Positions 25,405 to 39,115 of a stretch of DNA of 64,000 nucleotides are shown piece by piece. Source of the stretch: JAWVFM01 sp963841455 (GTDB lineage Bacteria > Actinomycetota > Thermoleophilia > Solirubrobacterales > 70-9); contig CAWJCU010000003.1 of the NCBI GenBank assembly GCA_963841455.1, forward strand, positions 186,001-250,000, in the 5' to 3' direction. The first letter of the stretch is position 1, and each line of letters opens with the position of its first letter. The position numbers and the translations under genes are program-made. The notes beneath the pieces are model-generated. The model saw nothing but the letters and a program-made list of their open reading frames with translations. It did no database searches and was not told where the DNA came from.

Positions 25405-26811
25405 GTGCCTCTTCCTCCGCCCTCCGACCTCGATTCGATCTGGGCGGAGGTGCGGGAGGCGCTCGCTGACACCCTGCCGGCTTCGACGTTCGAGCTCTGG
25501 CTCGAGGCCCTGCGGCCCGTCTCGCTCCGCGCCGGGACGCTCGAGCTCGAGGCGCCGTCGTCGAGCCGGGAGTGGGTCGAACGTCGCTACGGCGCGCTGA
25601 TCGAGCGCGTTGCGCGCGATCGATCAGCTGAGATCGAGCGCGTGGAGCTGCTCGGCGCGAAGCGCGCTGAGGAGCCCGATGGCGGCGTCGAGCCGCTGAA
25701 GCCGAACCCACTTCACACGTTCGACCGCTTCGTGATCGGGCCCGGAAACCGGCTTGCGCACTCGGCCGCCCTCGCCGTCGCCGAATCGCCGGGCGAGGCC
25801 TACAACCCGCTCTTTCTCCACGGCCCGCCCGGGCTCGGGAAGACCCACCTCCTCGGCGCCGTCGCCAACTACCTCGGTGAGCGCAGGCCGGACCTCGCCG
25901 TCCACGGCACGACGGCGGAGCGCTTCACGACCGAGTTCGTGACCTGCCTCCGACAGGACGGGCCCGCCGCCTTCAAGCGCCGGCACCGCGACGTCGACGC
26001 GCTCCTGATCGACGACGTCCAGGCGCTGGAGGGCAAGCCGAAGACCGAGGAGGAGTTCGTCGACACCTTCAACGCCCTCCATCTCGCCGGCAAACAGATC
26101 GTTCTCTCGAGCGACCGCCCACCCGAGGCACTCGAGCATCTCGCCGAGCGCCTGCGCGACCGCTTCCACTGGGGCCTCACGGTGGAGCTGGCTCCGCCCG
26201 ACGTCCGGACCCGCGTCGCGCTTCTCTGGCGGATGACGACCTCACTCCCCCTCTCTCTCGACGATCCGGGTGCGCTCGCGTCCATCGCCGCGTCGGTGCC
26301 CGACAACGTCCGCCGCCTCGAGGGCGCGATGACCCGCGTCGCGGCGCTCGGCTCGATGCTGAGCGAGCCGCTGACCCATGGGCTGGTCGAACGCGCGCTC
26401 GGCGCCTCCTCCAAGCGTGATCCCGCTGCCGCCGACTCCGCGCCGAAGACGAACGCGATCAAGGAGGCCGTAGCCGAGGCGAGCGGCGTCGACCCGCAGC
26501 AGCTCAGCTCCTCCTCCCGCGCTCCACGGATCGCGCAGGCGCGCCAGGTCGCCATCTACCTCAGCCGCGAGCTCACGAACGCGAGCCTTGCCGGCCTCGC
26601 CCGCGACTTCAACCGCGACCACGCGACGATCCGTCACGCCATCCGCGCCGTCGAGGGCCGGCTTGAGGCCGGCTCACCCACCGCCCGCACCGTTGAGCGC
26701 GCTCGGGAGATACTCGGGGTCGCCAGAGCACCGAAGGCTCCCGCGCTCCCGCTCGGCGCTGACAATCCCCACTCTCATCCCACCTCCGCCAGCCCGCATG
26801 AACGCTCGTGA
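25405..26811 (+). CDS. dnaA: Chromosomal replication initiator DnaA
   Basis: 468 residues. Domain I: SIWAEVREALADTLPASTFELWLEALRPVSL. Domain II is short. Domain III: NPLHTFDRFVIGPGNRLAHSA, Walker A GPPGLGKTHLL (about 139-149), Walker B LLIDDVQ (about 200), SSDRPPEALEHLAERLRDRF (sensor/Arg finger). Domain IV begins near 370: ARQVAIYLSRELTNASLAGL, then NRDHATIRHAI (residues 403-413). In most DnaA proteins this last part reads G-R-D-H-T-T-V, so one base-contacting Thr is Ala here. The Walker A is also GPPG and not GGVG. Otherwise complete. Neighbour of dnaN as usual. Confidence 0.95.
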   Translation: MPLPPPSDLDSIWAEVREALADTLPASTFELWLEALRPVSLRAGTLELEAPSSSREWVERRYGALIERVARDRSAEIERVELLGAKRAEEPDGGVEPLKPNPLHTFDRFVIGPGNRLAHSAALAVAESPGEAYNPLFLHGPPGLGKTHLLGAVANYLGERRPDLAVHGTTAERFTTEFVTCLRQDGPAAFKRRHRDVDALLIDDVQALEGKPKTEEEFVDTFNALHLAGKQIVLSSDRPPEALEHLAERLRDRFHWGLTVELAPPDVRTRVALLWRMTTSLPLSLDDPGALASIAASVPDNVRRLEGAMTRVAALGSMLSEPLTHGLVERALGASSKRDPAAADSAPKTNAIKEAVAEASGVDPQQLSSSSRAPRIAQARQVAIYLSRELTNASLAGLARDFNRDHATIRHAIRAVEGRLEAGSPTARTVERAREILGVARAPKAPALPLGADNPHSHPTSASPHERS

Positions 26812-26881
26812 AGACACCTTTGCCCCCACCCATCCCCATCATCAATACATCTGACCCAAGTAGTTAGATCAGGAACTCACA

Positions 26882-27989
26882 ATGAAGCTTTCCCTCACCC
26901 GCGACGATCTCGTCTCCAGCCTCTCGCTCGTTAGCCGAGCCGTCTCGTCACGTACCACGCTCCCCGCCCTCGGCGGTGTCCACCTCGACGCGGATGCCGA
27001 CGGCCTCACGCTTCGCGCCACCGACCTTGAGCTCTCGCTCACGTGCAAGACCGACGCCGCCGTCGAGACGGCCGGCGAGGTGCTGCTGCCGGCTCGCCTC
27101 CTCGGTGACGTGGCTCGAAGCCTTCCCGGCGGCTCCGTTGAGGTCGGCATTGCGGCCGGACCAGCGCGACGTGGAGATCGTCGCCGGCTCGGCGCGCTTC
27201 CACCTCAAGACGCTGGCGTCGGAGGACTTCCCGAAGCTGCCGGAGCCCGGCGATGACGTCGTGACCCTCCCGGCCGCGCCACTCGCCGAAACCATCGACC
27301 TCGTCGCCCGCGCCGCATCGCGCGACGAGGTGCGCCCGATCCTCACCGGCGTCCTCGTCTCGGGCGAGGGCGACACGCTGACGATGGTCGCCACGGACTC
27401 CTACCGCCTCAGCGTCAAGCACACGACGCTCGAGACTCCGCTCAGTGCGAAGGTCGAGGCGAACGTCCCGGCGAAGGCACTGCGGGAGCTCGCTCGCGTC
27501 ATCGGCCAGGAGGGCGCCGACGAGGTCGACCTGTCGCTGGCACGCAATCAGGTGGTGTGCCGCACCGCCGGCGTCACCATCGCGTCGCGGCTGATCGAGG
27601 GCCAGTTCCCGAGCTGGCGCCAGCTCATCCCCGAATCATTCGAGCACGAGGTGAGGCTCCCGCGCTCGGAGCTTCTGGACGTCACCCGGCGGATCGGACA
27701 GCTCGCGCAGCGGAACGCTCCGCTCCGCCTCGCCTTCTCCGAGGGAGAGCTGACGGTCGCCGCCGAGACCCCGGAGATCGGCGACGCGAGCGAGGGGATG
27801 CCCGCTCCCTACAGCGGCGATGCGATGGAGATTGCCTTCAACCCCCAGTTCGTCATCGAGGGCATCGAGAGCGTCGCAACGGAGGAGCTCGTCCTCAAGC
27901 TGAGCTCGCCGCTTCGCCCGGGGCTGCTCCAGGCCTCCGGCAGCGACGACTTCAGCTATTTGGTCATGCCGATTCGGCTCAACGTCTAG
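26882..27989 (+). CDS. dnaN: DNA polymerase III beta sliding clamp (frame-interrupted)
   Basis: The processivity clamp. N-terminal domain: MKLSLTRDDLVSSLSLVSRAVSSRTTLPALGG..., then LRATDLELSLTCKTDAAVETAGEVLLPARLL. A single-base break near 27160 moves the frame; the rest is continuous: DVEIVAGSARFHLKTL, FPKLPEPGDDVVTLPA, ATDSYRLSVKHT, FPSWRQLIPESFEHEV, and the C-terminal YLVMPIRLNV (clamp end P-I/V-R-L). About 369 residues in total. Since dnaN is essential, the break must be an error. Confidence 0.93.
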
Positions 27990-27999
27990 CGGTGATGCC

Positions 28000-29115
28000 T
28001 TGGAGGGGCGCGCAGCCACCGTCGTCTCCTCGCTCGAGGTCTCGGGCCTGCGGAACCTCGCCACCGCGAGATTCGACCTCTCCTCGAGCCTGACCCTCGT
28101 CCACGGGCCGAACGGCGTCGGGAAGTCGTCGCTGCTCGAGGGGATCTGCCTCGCGCTCACGGGCCGCTCGCCCCGCACGGCCCGGCGCCGCGAGACGATT
28201 GCCTTCGGCTCCGACCTGGCCCGAGCCGAGGCGCTCGTCGCCGGTGCTGGCGACCGCTTCCGCTTCCTATGGTCCGCTGACCGTTCGGGCGAGACACGCC
28301 ACCTTCTTGACGGCAAGGCGATCGGCTCGGAGGCGGCGGCGATCCGCCCGTCACTCGGTGTGTTCGTCCCGGATCGGCTCGACCTCATCAAGGGCGGACC
28401 GGGCCCGCGGCGCGCCCGGCTGGACAGGCTTGCGGCGGCCCTGCGGCCGGCGCGCGCAGCGACGCGTGACCGCTACCGCGCCGCTCTCGCCCAGCGCAAC
28501 GCGCTCCTCGCGGGCGCCCGTGGCGCGGAGCCGGCGGGTCTCGACGCCTGGGATGCCGAGCTGGCCGACGCGGGCGCCGATCTCATGCAGGCCCGGGCCG
28601 AGGTCGCGGAGAGCATCGCCGCCGAGTTCGCCTCCGCGGCCGATGACCTGGGCCTCGGGGAGGACGCAATCGTCCGCTATCGACCCCGGAGCTCCGCGAC
28701 CTCCGCGGCGGAGCTCGCGGCGGAGCTCGCCGAGCGCCGCGGCTCCGACCTCGCCCGCGGATGGAGCGGGCACGGGCCCCACCTCGACGAGCTCGAGGTG
28801 ACCATCGACGGGCGCGCGGCGCGCCGTTACGCGTCGCAGGGCGAACAGCGAGCCGCGCTCCTCGCGCTCCTGTTCGCCGAGCGGCGGGTGCTGCTCGACG
28901 CGCGACTGGTCCCGCCGCTGATGCTTCTCGACGACGTGATGAGCGAGCTCGACCCAGAGCGGCGTCTCCGCCTCGCAAGCCGGCTCAAGGAGGGCGGCGG
29001 GCAGGCCCTCATCACCGCGACGGAGTCGGCACACATGCCGGCCGAGATCGACCGTGAGGAGCTCGCGCTTTGGGACGGGCGCGCGCAACCGCGCGGTCTC
29101 GGCGAGGCGGCGTGA
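28000..29115 (+). CDS. recF: DNA replication/repair protein RecF
   Basis: 371 residues from a TTG start. SMC-like ATPase: LEVSGLRNLATARFDLSSSLTLVHGPNGVGKSSLLEGI (Walker A at about 35-43), FVPDRLDLIKGGPGPRRARLD, RGWSGHGPHLDELEV, YASQGEQRAALLALLFAE (signature) and LMLLDDVMSELDPERR (Walker B and D-loop). Loads RecA at gaps together with RecO/RecR. It follows dnaN and overlaps dciA by 3 nt. The start codon is not certain; no strong ribosome site is seen. Confidence 0.92.
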   Translation: MEGRAATVVSSLEVSGLRNLATARFDLSSSLTLVHGPNGVGKSSLLEGICLALTGRSPRTARRRETIAFGSDLARAEALVAGAGDRFRFLWSADRSGETRHLLDGKAIGSEAAAIRPSLGVFVPDRLDLIKGGPGPRRARLDRLAAALRPARAATRDRYRAALAQRNALLAGARGAEPAGLDAWDAELADAGADLMQARAEVAESIAAEFASAADDLGLGEDAIVRYRPRSSATSAAELAAELAERRGSDLARGWSGHGPHLDELEVTIDGRAARRYASQGEQRAALLALLFAERRVLLDARLVPPLMLLDDVMSELDPERRLRLASRLKEGGGQALITATESAHMPAEIDREELALWDGRAQPRGLGEAA

Positions 29116-29417
29116 CGAGGCGCGCCCGGCCCCGCGAGGTCGGTTCGGCGCTCGGCGCGCTGAAGAGCCGGACGGCGCCGCCGACCCCCCTTGCCGCGGT
29201 ACAGCTTCACTGGCCCGACGTCGCCGGCGCTGCGATCGCCGCGGAGGCGACTCCGGTCGCCGAGCGGGAGGGGGTCGTCACCGTGGCCTGCCGCTCGGCG
29301 GTGTGGGCCCAGGAGCTCGACCTGATGGGGCCCGAGCTCCTCCGCCGTCTCAACGATCGCCTCGACGACCCGATCGACGGCCTCAGGTTCACGGCCGACG
29401 CGGCCAGACACGAGTAG
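29112..29417 (+). CDS. dciA: DciA family protein (DUF721), replicative helicase loader
   Basis: 101 residues from GTG at 29112, which overlaps the recF stop in GTGA. The DUF721 core is visible: VQLHWPDVAGAAIAAEATPVAEREGVVTVACRSAVWAQELDLMGPELLRRLNDRL. DciA loads DnaB in bacteria that lack DnaC/DnaI, and its position between recF and gyrB is the usual actinobacterial one. Confidence 0.88.
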   Translation: MTRRARPREVGSALGALKSRTAPPTPLAAVQLHWPDVAGAAIAAEATPVAEREGVVTVACRSAVWAQELDLMGPELLRRLNDRLDDPIDGLRFTADAARHE

Positions 29418-29426
29418 GCGCGAGGG

Positions 29427-29576
29427 CTAGCGCCGGGCCGGGCGGCTCAGCACCACGTGCCTCGAGCGGAGGACCGTGGGCCTCGAGGCGCCGGGCGAGA
29501 CGGCGGACGAAGGGCTCGGCGCCACGAGGCTCAGACCGAGAGCCAGGAGCCCTGGGAGGACGCGGCCGATCCGCAC
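29427..29576 (-). CDS. Possible small exported protein
   Basis: A 49-codon frame from GTG with a hydrophobic N-terminus (VRIGRVLPGLLALGLSLVAPSPSSAVS) that looks like a signal peptide. There is no ribosome site check possible beyond position, no family match is recognised, and it lies antisense between dciA and gyrB. Treat as tentative. Confidence 0.25.
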   Translation of the reverse strand: MRIGRVLPGLLALGLSLVAPSPSSAVSPGASRPTVLRSRHVVLSRPARR

Positions 29577-29852
29577 CGTGGTATCCCTAGCACGGTCGCG
29601 GGGCCGCTCAGGGGCCCCCGCGCTCCCTCCTCCGATGGCGCGATGCACATTTTGTCCGCGATTTGCAGGGCTTTTGTGGCAAACGTCGCGGTTTGGCGAG
29701 GGCCGTTCCTGATAGACTTACGTCCACTACTTGAGCACCCCGAGTCGTCTGGCGCAACGGTCAGAATTCGCGTCAGCCGGTCCGGGGTTTCCTCTGATCG
29801 GAGCGGGTAGGCCTGTCCACCAGCGCGTGCCGCCCGCCAGCGAAAGGACTTA
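29577..29852. other. dciA-gyrB intergenic region with DnaA-box-like motifs
   Basis: A stretch visibly less GC-rich than the genes around it. It contains TTTGTGGCAAAC at 29673-29684 (its reverse contains TTTGCCACA, one change from the cyanobacterial-type box TTTTCCACA), TTTTGTCCGCG near 29650, ACGTCCACTA near 29721, TGTCCACCA near 29814, and AGTGGCAAA at the gyrB start. It may hold the gyrB promoter (a -10-like TAGACT at 29713-29718) or the replication origin; neither is proven. Confidence 0.4.
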
Positions 29853-32300
<2,448 letters not shown>

Positions 32301-32317
32301 TCGGGGGCCGGTGAGAG

Positions 32318-34837
<2,520 letters not shown>

Positions 34838-34849
34838 CCGGGCCCACCG

Positions 34850-35440
34850 TCAGGCAGCCGCCAGGTACGGCTCCCAGGCCAGCGGGACCGTGGGGCTCGC
34901 GATGCGGATGAAGATCGTCGGGCCCGGCGCCTTCGGCCGGTTGCGCGGGTGCATCGAGACCTCGCGCGGGAGCCGGTTGCCCTTCTTGCGGTTGCACGGC
35001 GCGCAGGAGGCGACGATGTTCTCCCACACCGACTGACCGCCCCGGCTCCTCGGAATCACGTGGTCGACGGTGAGGCCGGCGTGCGCCTCGCGGCCGCAGT
35101 ACTGGCACGTCCAGGCGTCGCGCGCCAGGACGGCCTTGCGGGTGATCTTGCGTCGATGGACGTCGCGTGGGACGCGGACATAGCGGATCAGCCTGATCAC
35201 GCACGGCCGGGCGAAGACCAGGCGCTCCGAATGGAGAGCCCCCGCGCCCTCCTCGAGCACCTCGGCCCGCGATTTGAGCACGAGCACCGCCGCGCGCCTG
35301 ACCGTGCACACGTTGATGGGCTCGTGGCTTGCGTTGAGGACGAGAACGCGGCTGGACGCGACGCCGGGCCGCCTCACTACCTCGGGGTCGCCATCGTCGG
35401 CGTCCCGCACACCCCGTTCAGCTACCGCGAGGCTCGCCAT
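34850..35440 (-). CDS. HNH endonuclease family protein
   Basis: 196 residues from ATG at 35440. The N-terminal half (RVLVLNASHEPINVCTVRRAAVLVLKSRAEVLE) is the characteristic leader of the chromosomal HNH proteins of actinobacteria; the HNH motif follows: TCQYCGREAHAGLTVDHVIPRSRGGQSVWENIVASCAPCNRKKGNR with two CxxC zinc pairs. The family is common, its cellular role poorly known; it is often linked with DNA repair. Stop lies 12 nt from the gyrA stop (convergent). Confidence 0.9.
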   Translation of the reverse strand: MASLAVAERGVRDADDGDPEVVRRPGVASSRVLVLNASHEPINVCTVRRAAVLVLKSRAEVLEEGAGALHSERLVFARPCVIRLIRYVRVPRDVHRRKITRKAVLARDAWTCQYCGREAHAGLTVDHVIPRSRGGQSVWENIVASCAPCNRKKGNRLPREVSMHPRNRPKAPGPTIFIRIASPTVPLAWEPYLAAA

Positions 35441-35490
35441 GGTGCGGAAAGGATACGGATTGCGTCCGGCGGCCCCACCGGCCGACGGAC

Positions 35491-36345
35491 TCAGCCGGAA
35501 CGGAGCCCGAGCTCGCCGACCGGGTAGCTCCCGAGGATCCGAACCGATTCGGCCTTGCGGCGGAGGCCGTCGATCGCCTCGGCCACCGCAGCGTCGTCCT
35601 CGCGGCCCTCCAGGTCGACGAAGAACATGTACCGGCCAAGCCCCTGGCGGAGCGGCCGCGACTCGATCCGCGTCAGGTTGACCGAGCGCCGGGAGAACTC
35701 CGTGAGCGCCTCCACGAGCGCCCCGGGGTGGTCCTGGCCGAGCTCCGAGAACACGAGCGTCGTCCGCCAGTCCCCTGAGCCGTCGATGGCGGTCGCCTCG
35801 GGGGCGATCCAGATGAACCTGGTTACGTTGCCGGCCTCGTCCTCGATCCCGCTGCGCAGGACCTCGCAGCCGTAGAGGTCGGCGGCCGAGGCCGCGCCGA
35901 TCGCCGCCCACGGCTCAGAGGTAAGGCCCACGCTCCTGATGGCTTCCGCGCTCGAGGTCGTCGCGACCACCTCGGACCCCGGCAGCTCCGTGCGCAGGAA
36001 GCGCGCACACTGTGCAAGCACTTGCGGATGGGAGAGCACGCGCTCGATCGCGCCGAGCGCAATGGCCTCTCGCGCCACGAGGCTGTGCCGGATGGGCTGA
36101 TCGTGCTCGCCGGCGATCATCACTCCCTCGACGTCGAATGCCAGCGCGTCGAGAGTAGGGCGGACGGAGCCCTCGATCGAGTTCTCGAACGGGACGAGCG
36201 CCAGGTCGGCGGCACCCTCGGCGACGGCCGAGATCGCTGCGTGGACCGTCTCCAGCGGGACCCGCTCCACGTCGCGCCCGGCCGCCGCGGCCTGGACCGC
36301 GTCGTCGGAGAAGGTTCCGGCTGGGCCGAGATAGGCGACCTTCAT
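35491..36345 (-). CDS. pheA: Prephenate dehydratase
   Basis: 284 residues. Converts prephenate to phenylpyruvate (phenylalanine synthesis). Catalytic domain: VAYLGPAGTFSDDAV, LALVPFENSIEGSV, and the catalytic T-R-F motif in NVTRFIWIAP. An ACT regulatory domain follows (DWRTTLVFSELGQDHPGALVEALTEFSRRSVNLTRIESRPLR), where ESRP is the phenylalanine-binding motif. A monofunctional enzyme with allosteric control. Confidence 0.95.
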   Translation of the reverse strand: MKVAYLGPAGTFSDDAVQAAAAGRDVERVPLETVHAAISAVAEGAADLALVPFENSIEGSVRPTLDALAFDVEGVMIAGEHDQPIRHSLVAREAIALGAIERVLSHPQVLAQCARFLRTELPGSEVVATTSSAEAIRSVGLTSEPWAAIGAASAADLYGCEVLRSGIEDEAGNVTRFIWIAPEATAIDGSGDWRTTLVFSELGQDHPGALVEALTEFSRRSVNLTRIESRPLRQGLGRYMFFVDLEGREDDAAVAEAIDGLRRKAESVRILGSYPVGELGLRSG

Positions 36346-36367
36346 GGGTGCGAAAGGTATCCGGCGC

Positions 36368-37426
36368 CTACGCGAAGGTGACGTTATAGGTGGCGTTGTT
36401 GTTGGTGGTGACGTGTTCGCCGAGCACGGGCGCCACCTTCACCTGGATCGTAAGCGCGGCTCCGCTCGAAACGGATCCGAGCGCGACGTTCGCCGTCCCC
36501 GTGCCCCCGGCGGCAATGCTCCCGATCGTCGTCTGCTTGGTCTTGTTCGTGCCCCCGCCGGACACCTTGACGCTCACCTGGATGTTGCGCTCGGTCGAGT
36601 CGCCCTGGTTTTGGACGGCGACGTCCAGGGTGTTCGGCGGCGCGGAGGTGACGGCGGTGGTCCCGTTGGGCGTCAGTGTCGAGCCGTTGAGGGTCGCCGT
36701 CGAGAGCCCGGTTCCGTGCACGCCGCTGACGGAGCCACCACCGCCTCCGCCGGAGACCCCGATCCCGGAGAGGATCCCCGCGATCGTCGTCACGTCTAGC
36801 CACTTGGTCTGGGGATCGGGGAGGAACTGGCTCGGGGGCGCGTGCTCCGAGATCCCCTGGTCGGCGAGCGCGTTGTCGATCTCGCTCTGGGCACGGGCGT
36901 AAACGACGTCGCTCGCCAGCAGCTGCTTCATCTGCGCGACGACATGCTTCGCGGTCGCCTCTCCGGACCCGCCGCCGGCGAGCTCCTCGGCGATCCCGTT
37001 GAGTGCGTTGGCGCGGAGCTCGTAGGCGAGCGCGAGATCGGCGTGCGCTGCGCCCAGCTCGTCGGGCGTCGAGAGGTCCTGCGCACGGGCCGAGAGGGAG
37101 GACGCGGTGCCCGCGTCGGTCTTGAGCTCGGTCTGGAAGGTGAGCTTCGAGCCGGACGGGTTCTCGAGGTGCTGGAAGAAGCCCTTCGAGAGCTGGTCCG
37201 TCTGCGCGACGAGCGACTTCAGGTCGGCGTCGAAGTTCTCGAAGCTCCGCGTCTTCCGCGCGTCAAGGCACCCCTTCACGCCCAGCACGACCAGGATCAG
37301 CACGACGAGCCCCATGACGGCCGCGACGCCGCGCCGCGCCATGACCTGGCGGTGGCGCTCGGCGGGGTCTCTGCGCTCGGGCCGGGATCGGCGGGCGGCG
37401 TAGGGTGATTCGTCTTCGATGGACAT
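36368..37426 (-). CDS. Membrane-anchored protein with CARDB-like C-terminal domain
   Basis: 352 residues from ATG at 37426. A charged cytoplasmic N-terminus is followed by one transmembrane segment at about residues 33-50 (VAAVMGLVVLILVVLGVKGC), a helical stretch with coiled-coil character (residues 60-210), a Gly/Ser-rich linker, and a C-terminal beta domain resembling CARDB/DUF11 (NTLDVAVQNQGDSTERNIQVSVKV, GTGTANVALGSVSSG). It is divergent from a membrane kinase and may be a substrate or partner; no function is known. Confidence 0.65.
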   Translation of the reverse strand: MSIEDESPYAARRSRPERRDPAERHRQVMARRGVAAVMGLVVLILVVLGVKGCLDARKTRSFENFDADLKSLVAQTDQLSKGFFQHLENPSGSKLTFQTELKTDAGTASSLSARAQDLSTPDELGAAHADLALAYELRANALNGIAEELAGGGSGEATAKHVVAQMKQLLASDVVYARAQSEIDNALADQGISEHAPPSQFLPDPQTKWLDVTTIAGILSGIGVSGGGGGGSVSGVHGTGLSTATLNGSTLTPNGTTAVTSAPPNTLDVAVQNQGDSTERNIQVSVKVSGGGTNKTKQTTIGSIAAGGTGTANVALGSVSSGAALTIQVKVAPVLGEHVTTNNNATYNVTFA

Positions 37427-37546
37427 TGTCGAAAGCGCCCGATTGCAGGCGCCTTTCGTGCCGAGAGTATTACCGCTGGGCACCCGGGGACCTCGCCGCG
37501 CGCTGGCGGGCAGGAGGGCGCCCGCCGGCCGCGAACGTGAAGGTTG

Positions 37547-39115
37547 GTGGCGTCTGACCTCGTTCTCGGCCGGTTCCGCATCCTCGAGCGCATCGGCTCG
37601 GGAGGGATGGGCGTGGTCTACCGCGCATTCGACGAGCGCCTCCAGCGCGAGGTCGCCGTGAAGGAGATCCCCGGCGCCGACTCGGAGCGCGTGCTGCGCG
37701 AGGCGAAGGCGGCAGCCCGGCTCAACCACCCCGGCGTCGTCACTCTCTATGAGTTCGGCGCCGAAGCGGAGAGCGCGATCCTCGTGAGCGAGCTCGCCGC
37801 GGGGGCTCCGTTGGGGGAGCTGGCCGCGTCTGGGGAGCTCACCGACCGCGACGTCGCCGAGGTCGGAATCGACGTCTGCGGCGCGCTCGGCCATGCCCAC
37901 TCGCGCGGCGTCGTCCATCGCGACGTCAAGCCGGCGAACGTCGTCGTGAACCGCAAGGGATCGGGGACGGCCGCGAAGCTCATGGACTTCGGCATCGCGT
38001 CCATGGCCGGCGAGGCGCGGCTCACCGGAACCGGCGAGGTCGTCGGGACCCTCGCCTACATGGCCCCCGAGCAGGCCGACGGCGGCGACGTCGGCGAGGC
38101 CGCCGACGTGTACTCCCTGGCCCTGACGCTCTATGAGTGCTGGGCCGGGCTCAACCCCGTCGCCGGCGGCACGCCGGCCGCGACCGCGCGGAGAATCGGC
38201 TCGCCGGTGCCGCCCCTCGGGGGTGAGCGCCCGGACCTTCCCGCGGACCTCTGCGCCCTCATAGATGACTGCCTCGTGCCCGAGCCCGCGATGCGGCCCG
38301 AGCTCGCCGGCCTCGCCGACACGCTGTCCGATGAGCTCGACGAGCTCGATGACGAGCGCCAACTACCTGCGGGGGCGCCGGGGGAGCCGGCGCGCGGCCG
38401 GAGCGGCCGGGTCGCGCGCCTCGCGGCCGCGGTCGGGCTCATGGCCGCTGTGTGGGCCCTCGGCGGACCGGCCAACCTGCCCGGCCTCGCGCTCGTGCTT
38501 GGCCTGCTGTGCGCGCCGGCGATGATCTTCGCCGCGGCGATCGAGCGTGCCGTGATCCCCGTACTCGCACCCGCGCTCGGCGCCGCCACCCTCGCCATCG
38601 CCTACCCCGCGTTCGCCGGACGGCAGGGCGAAGGGGTCGAGCGGGCGGCGCTCGGGGCACTCGGATGGTTCTGGCTGGCCGCCGGGGCCGTCGTTTTGGG
38701 AATCGGCCGGCACATCGCACCGGTCGCGGGCGCCGGATGGACGCACTCCGCCTCGGCGGCTTACCACCAGGTCCTGGTGCCGCTCGGAAGCCTCCACTCG
38801 CTCGGCGCGGCAGCGGCGTTCGGTCTCGCGGCCTGGGCGATCGGGCCGATTCTGCGCGCGAGCCACCTGGCGCTGTCGCTCGTCGGGGCGGTGCTGTGGG
38901 CGGCGGCCCTGACGGCTGCGATTCGAGCGCTGGAGCCCGCCGCAGCCGCGACTCCGATCGTCGCGTTCGCCGCAATCCTGCTCGTGATCTGGCTCGATCG
39001 CCGCGCGCCGGGAGCCGAGCCAGGCTGGCGGCGGTTCGTACTCGCACCACTAGGATTCTCCGGGGTCGCCCCCACGTTGCCGGCGCCCCAGGAGAGAAGC
39101 CATCAGCGTCCTTAG
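37547..39115 (+). CDS. Serine/threonine protein kinase with polytopic C-terminal membrane domain
   Basis: 522 residues from GTG at 37547 (TTG at 37544 is an alternative). Kinase motifs: GSGGMGVVYRA (about 17-27), VAVKEI (Lys 39), HRDVKPANVVVN, DFGIASM, and MAPEQADGGDVG. The kinase domain ends near residue 265. After a short linker seven to eight hydrophobic segments follow (about 290-500), quite unlike the single span of PknB. The upstream gap holds two GC-rich inverted repeats (37430-37456, 37505-37526). It overlaps fhaA by 14 nt, so its output probably reaches FhaA. Confidence 0.85.
   Translation: MASDLVLGRFRILERIGSGGMGVVYRAFDERLQREVAVKEIPGADSERVLREAKAAARLNHPGVVTLYEFGAEAESAILVSELAAGAPLGELAASGELTDRDVAEVGIDVCGALGHAHSRGVVHRDVKPANVVVNRKGSGTAAKLMDFGIASMAGEARLTGTGEVVGTLAYMAPEQADGGDVGEAADVYSLALTLYECWAGLNPVAGGTPAATARRIGSPVPPLGGERPDLPADLCALIDDCLVPEPAMRPELAGLADTLSDELDELDDERQLPAGAPGEPARGRSGRVARLAAAVGLMAAVWALGGPANLPGLALVLGLLCAPAMIFAAAIERAVIPVLAPALGAATLAIAYPAFAGRQGEGVERAALGALGWFWLAAGAVVLGIGRHIAPVAGAGWTHSASAAYHQVLVPLGSLHSLGAAAAFGLAAWAIGPILRASHLALSLVGAVLWAAALTAAIRALEPAAAATPIVAFAAILLVIWLDRRAPGAEPGWRRFVLAPLGFSGVAPTLPAPQERSHQRP

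Noticed and set aside
27100..27256. dnaN as a pseudogene
   Set aside because: dnaN is essential and the rest of the protein is intact in the next frame; an indel error is far more likely.
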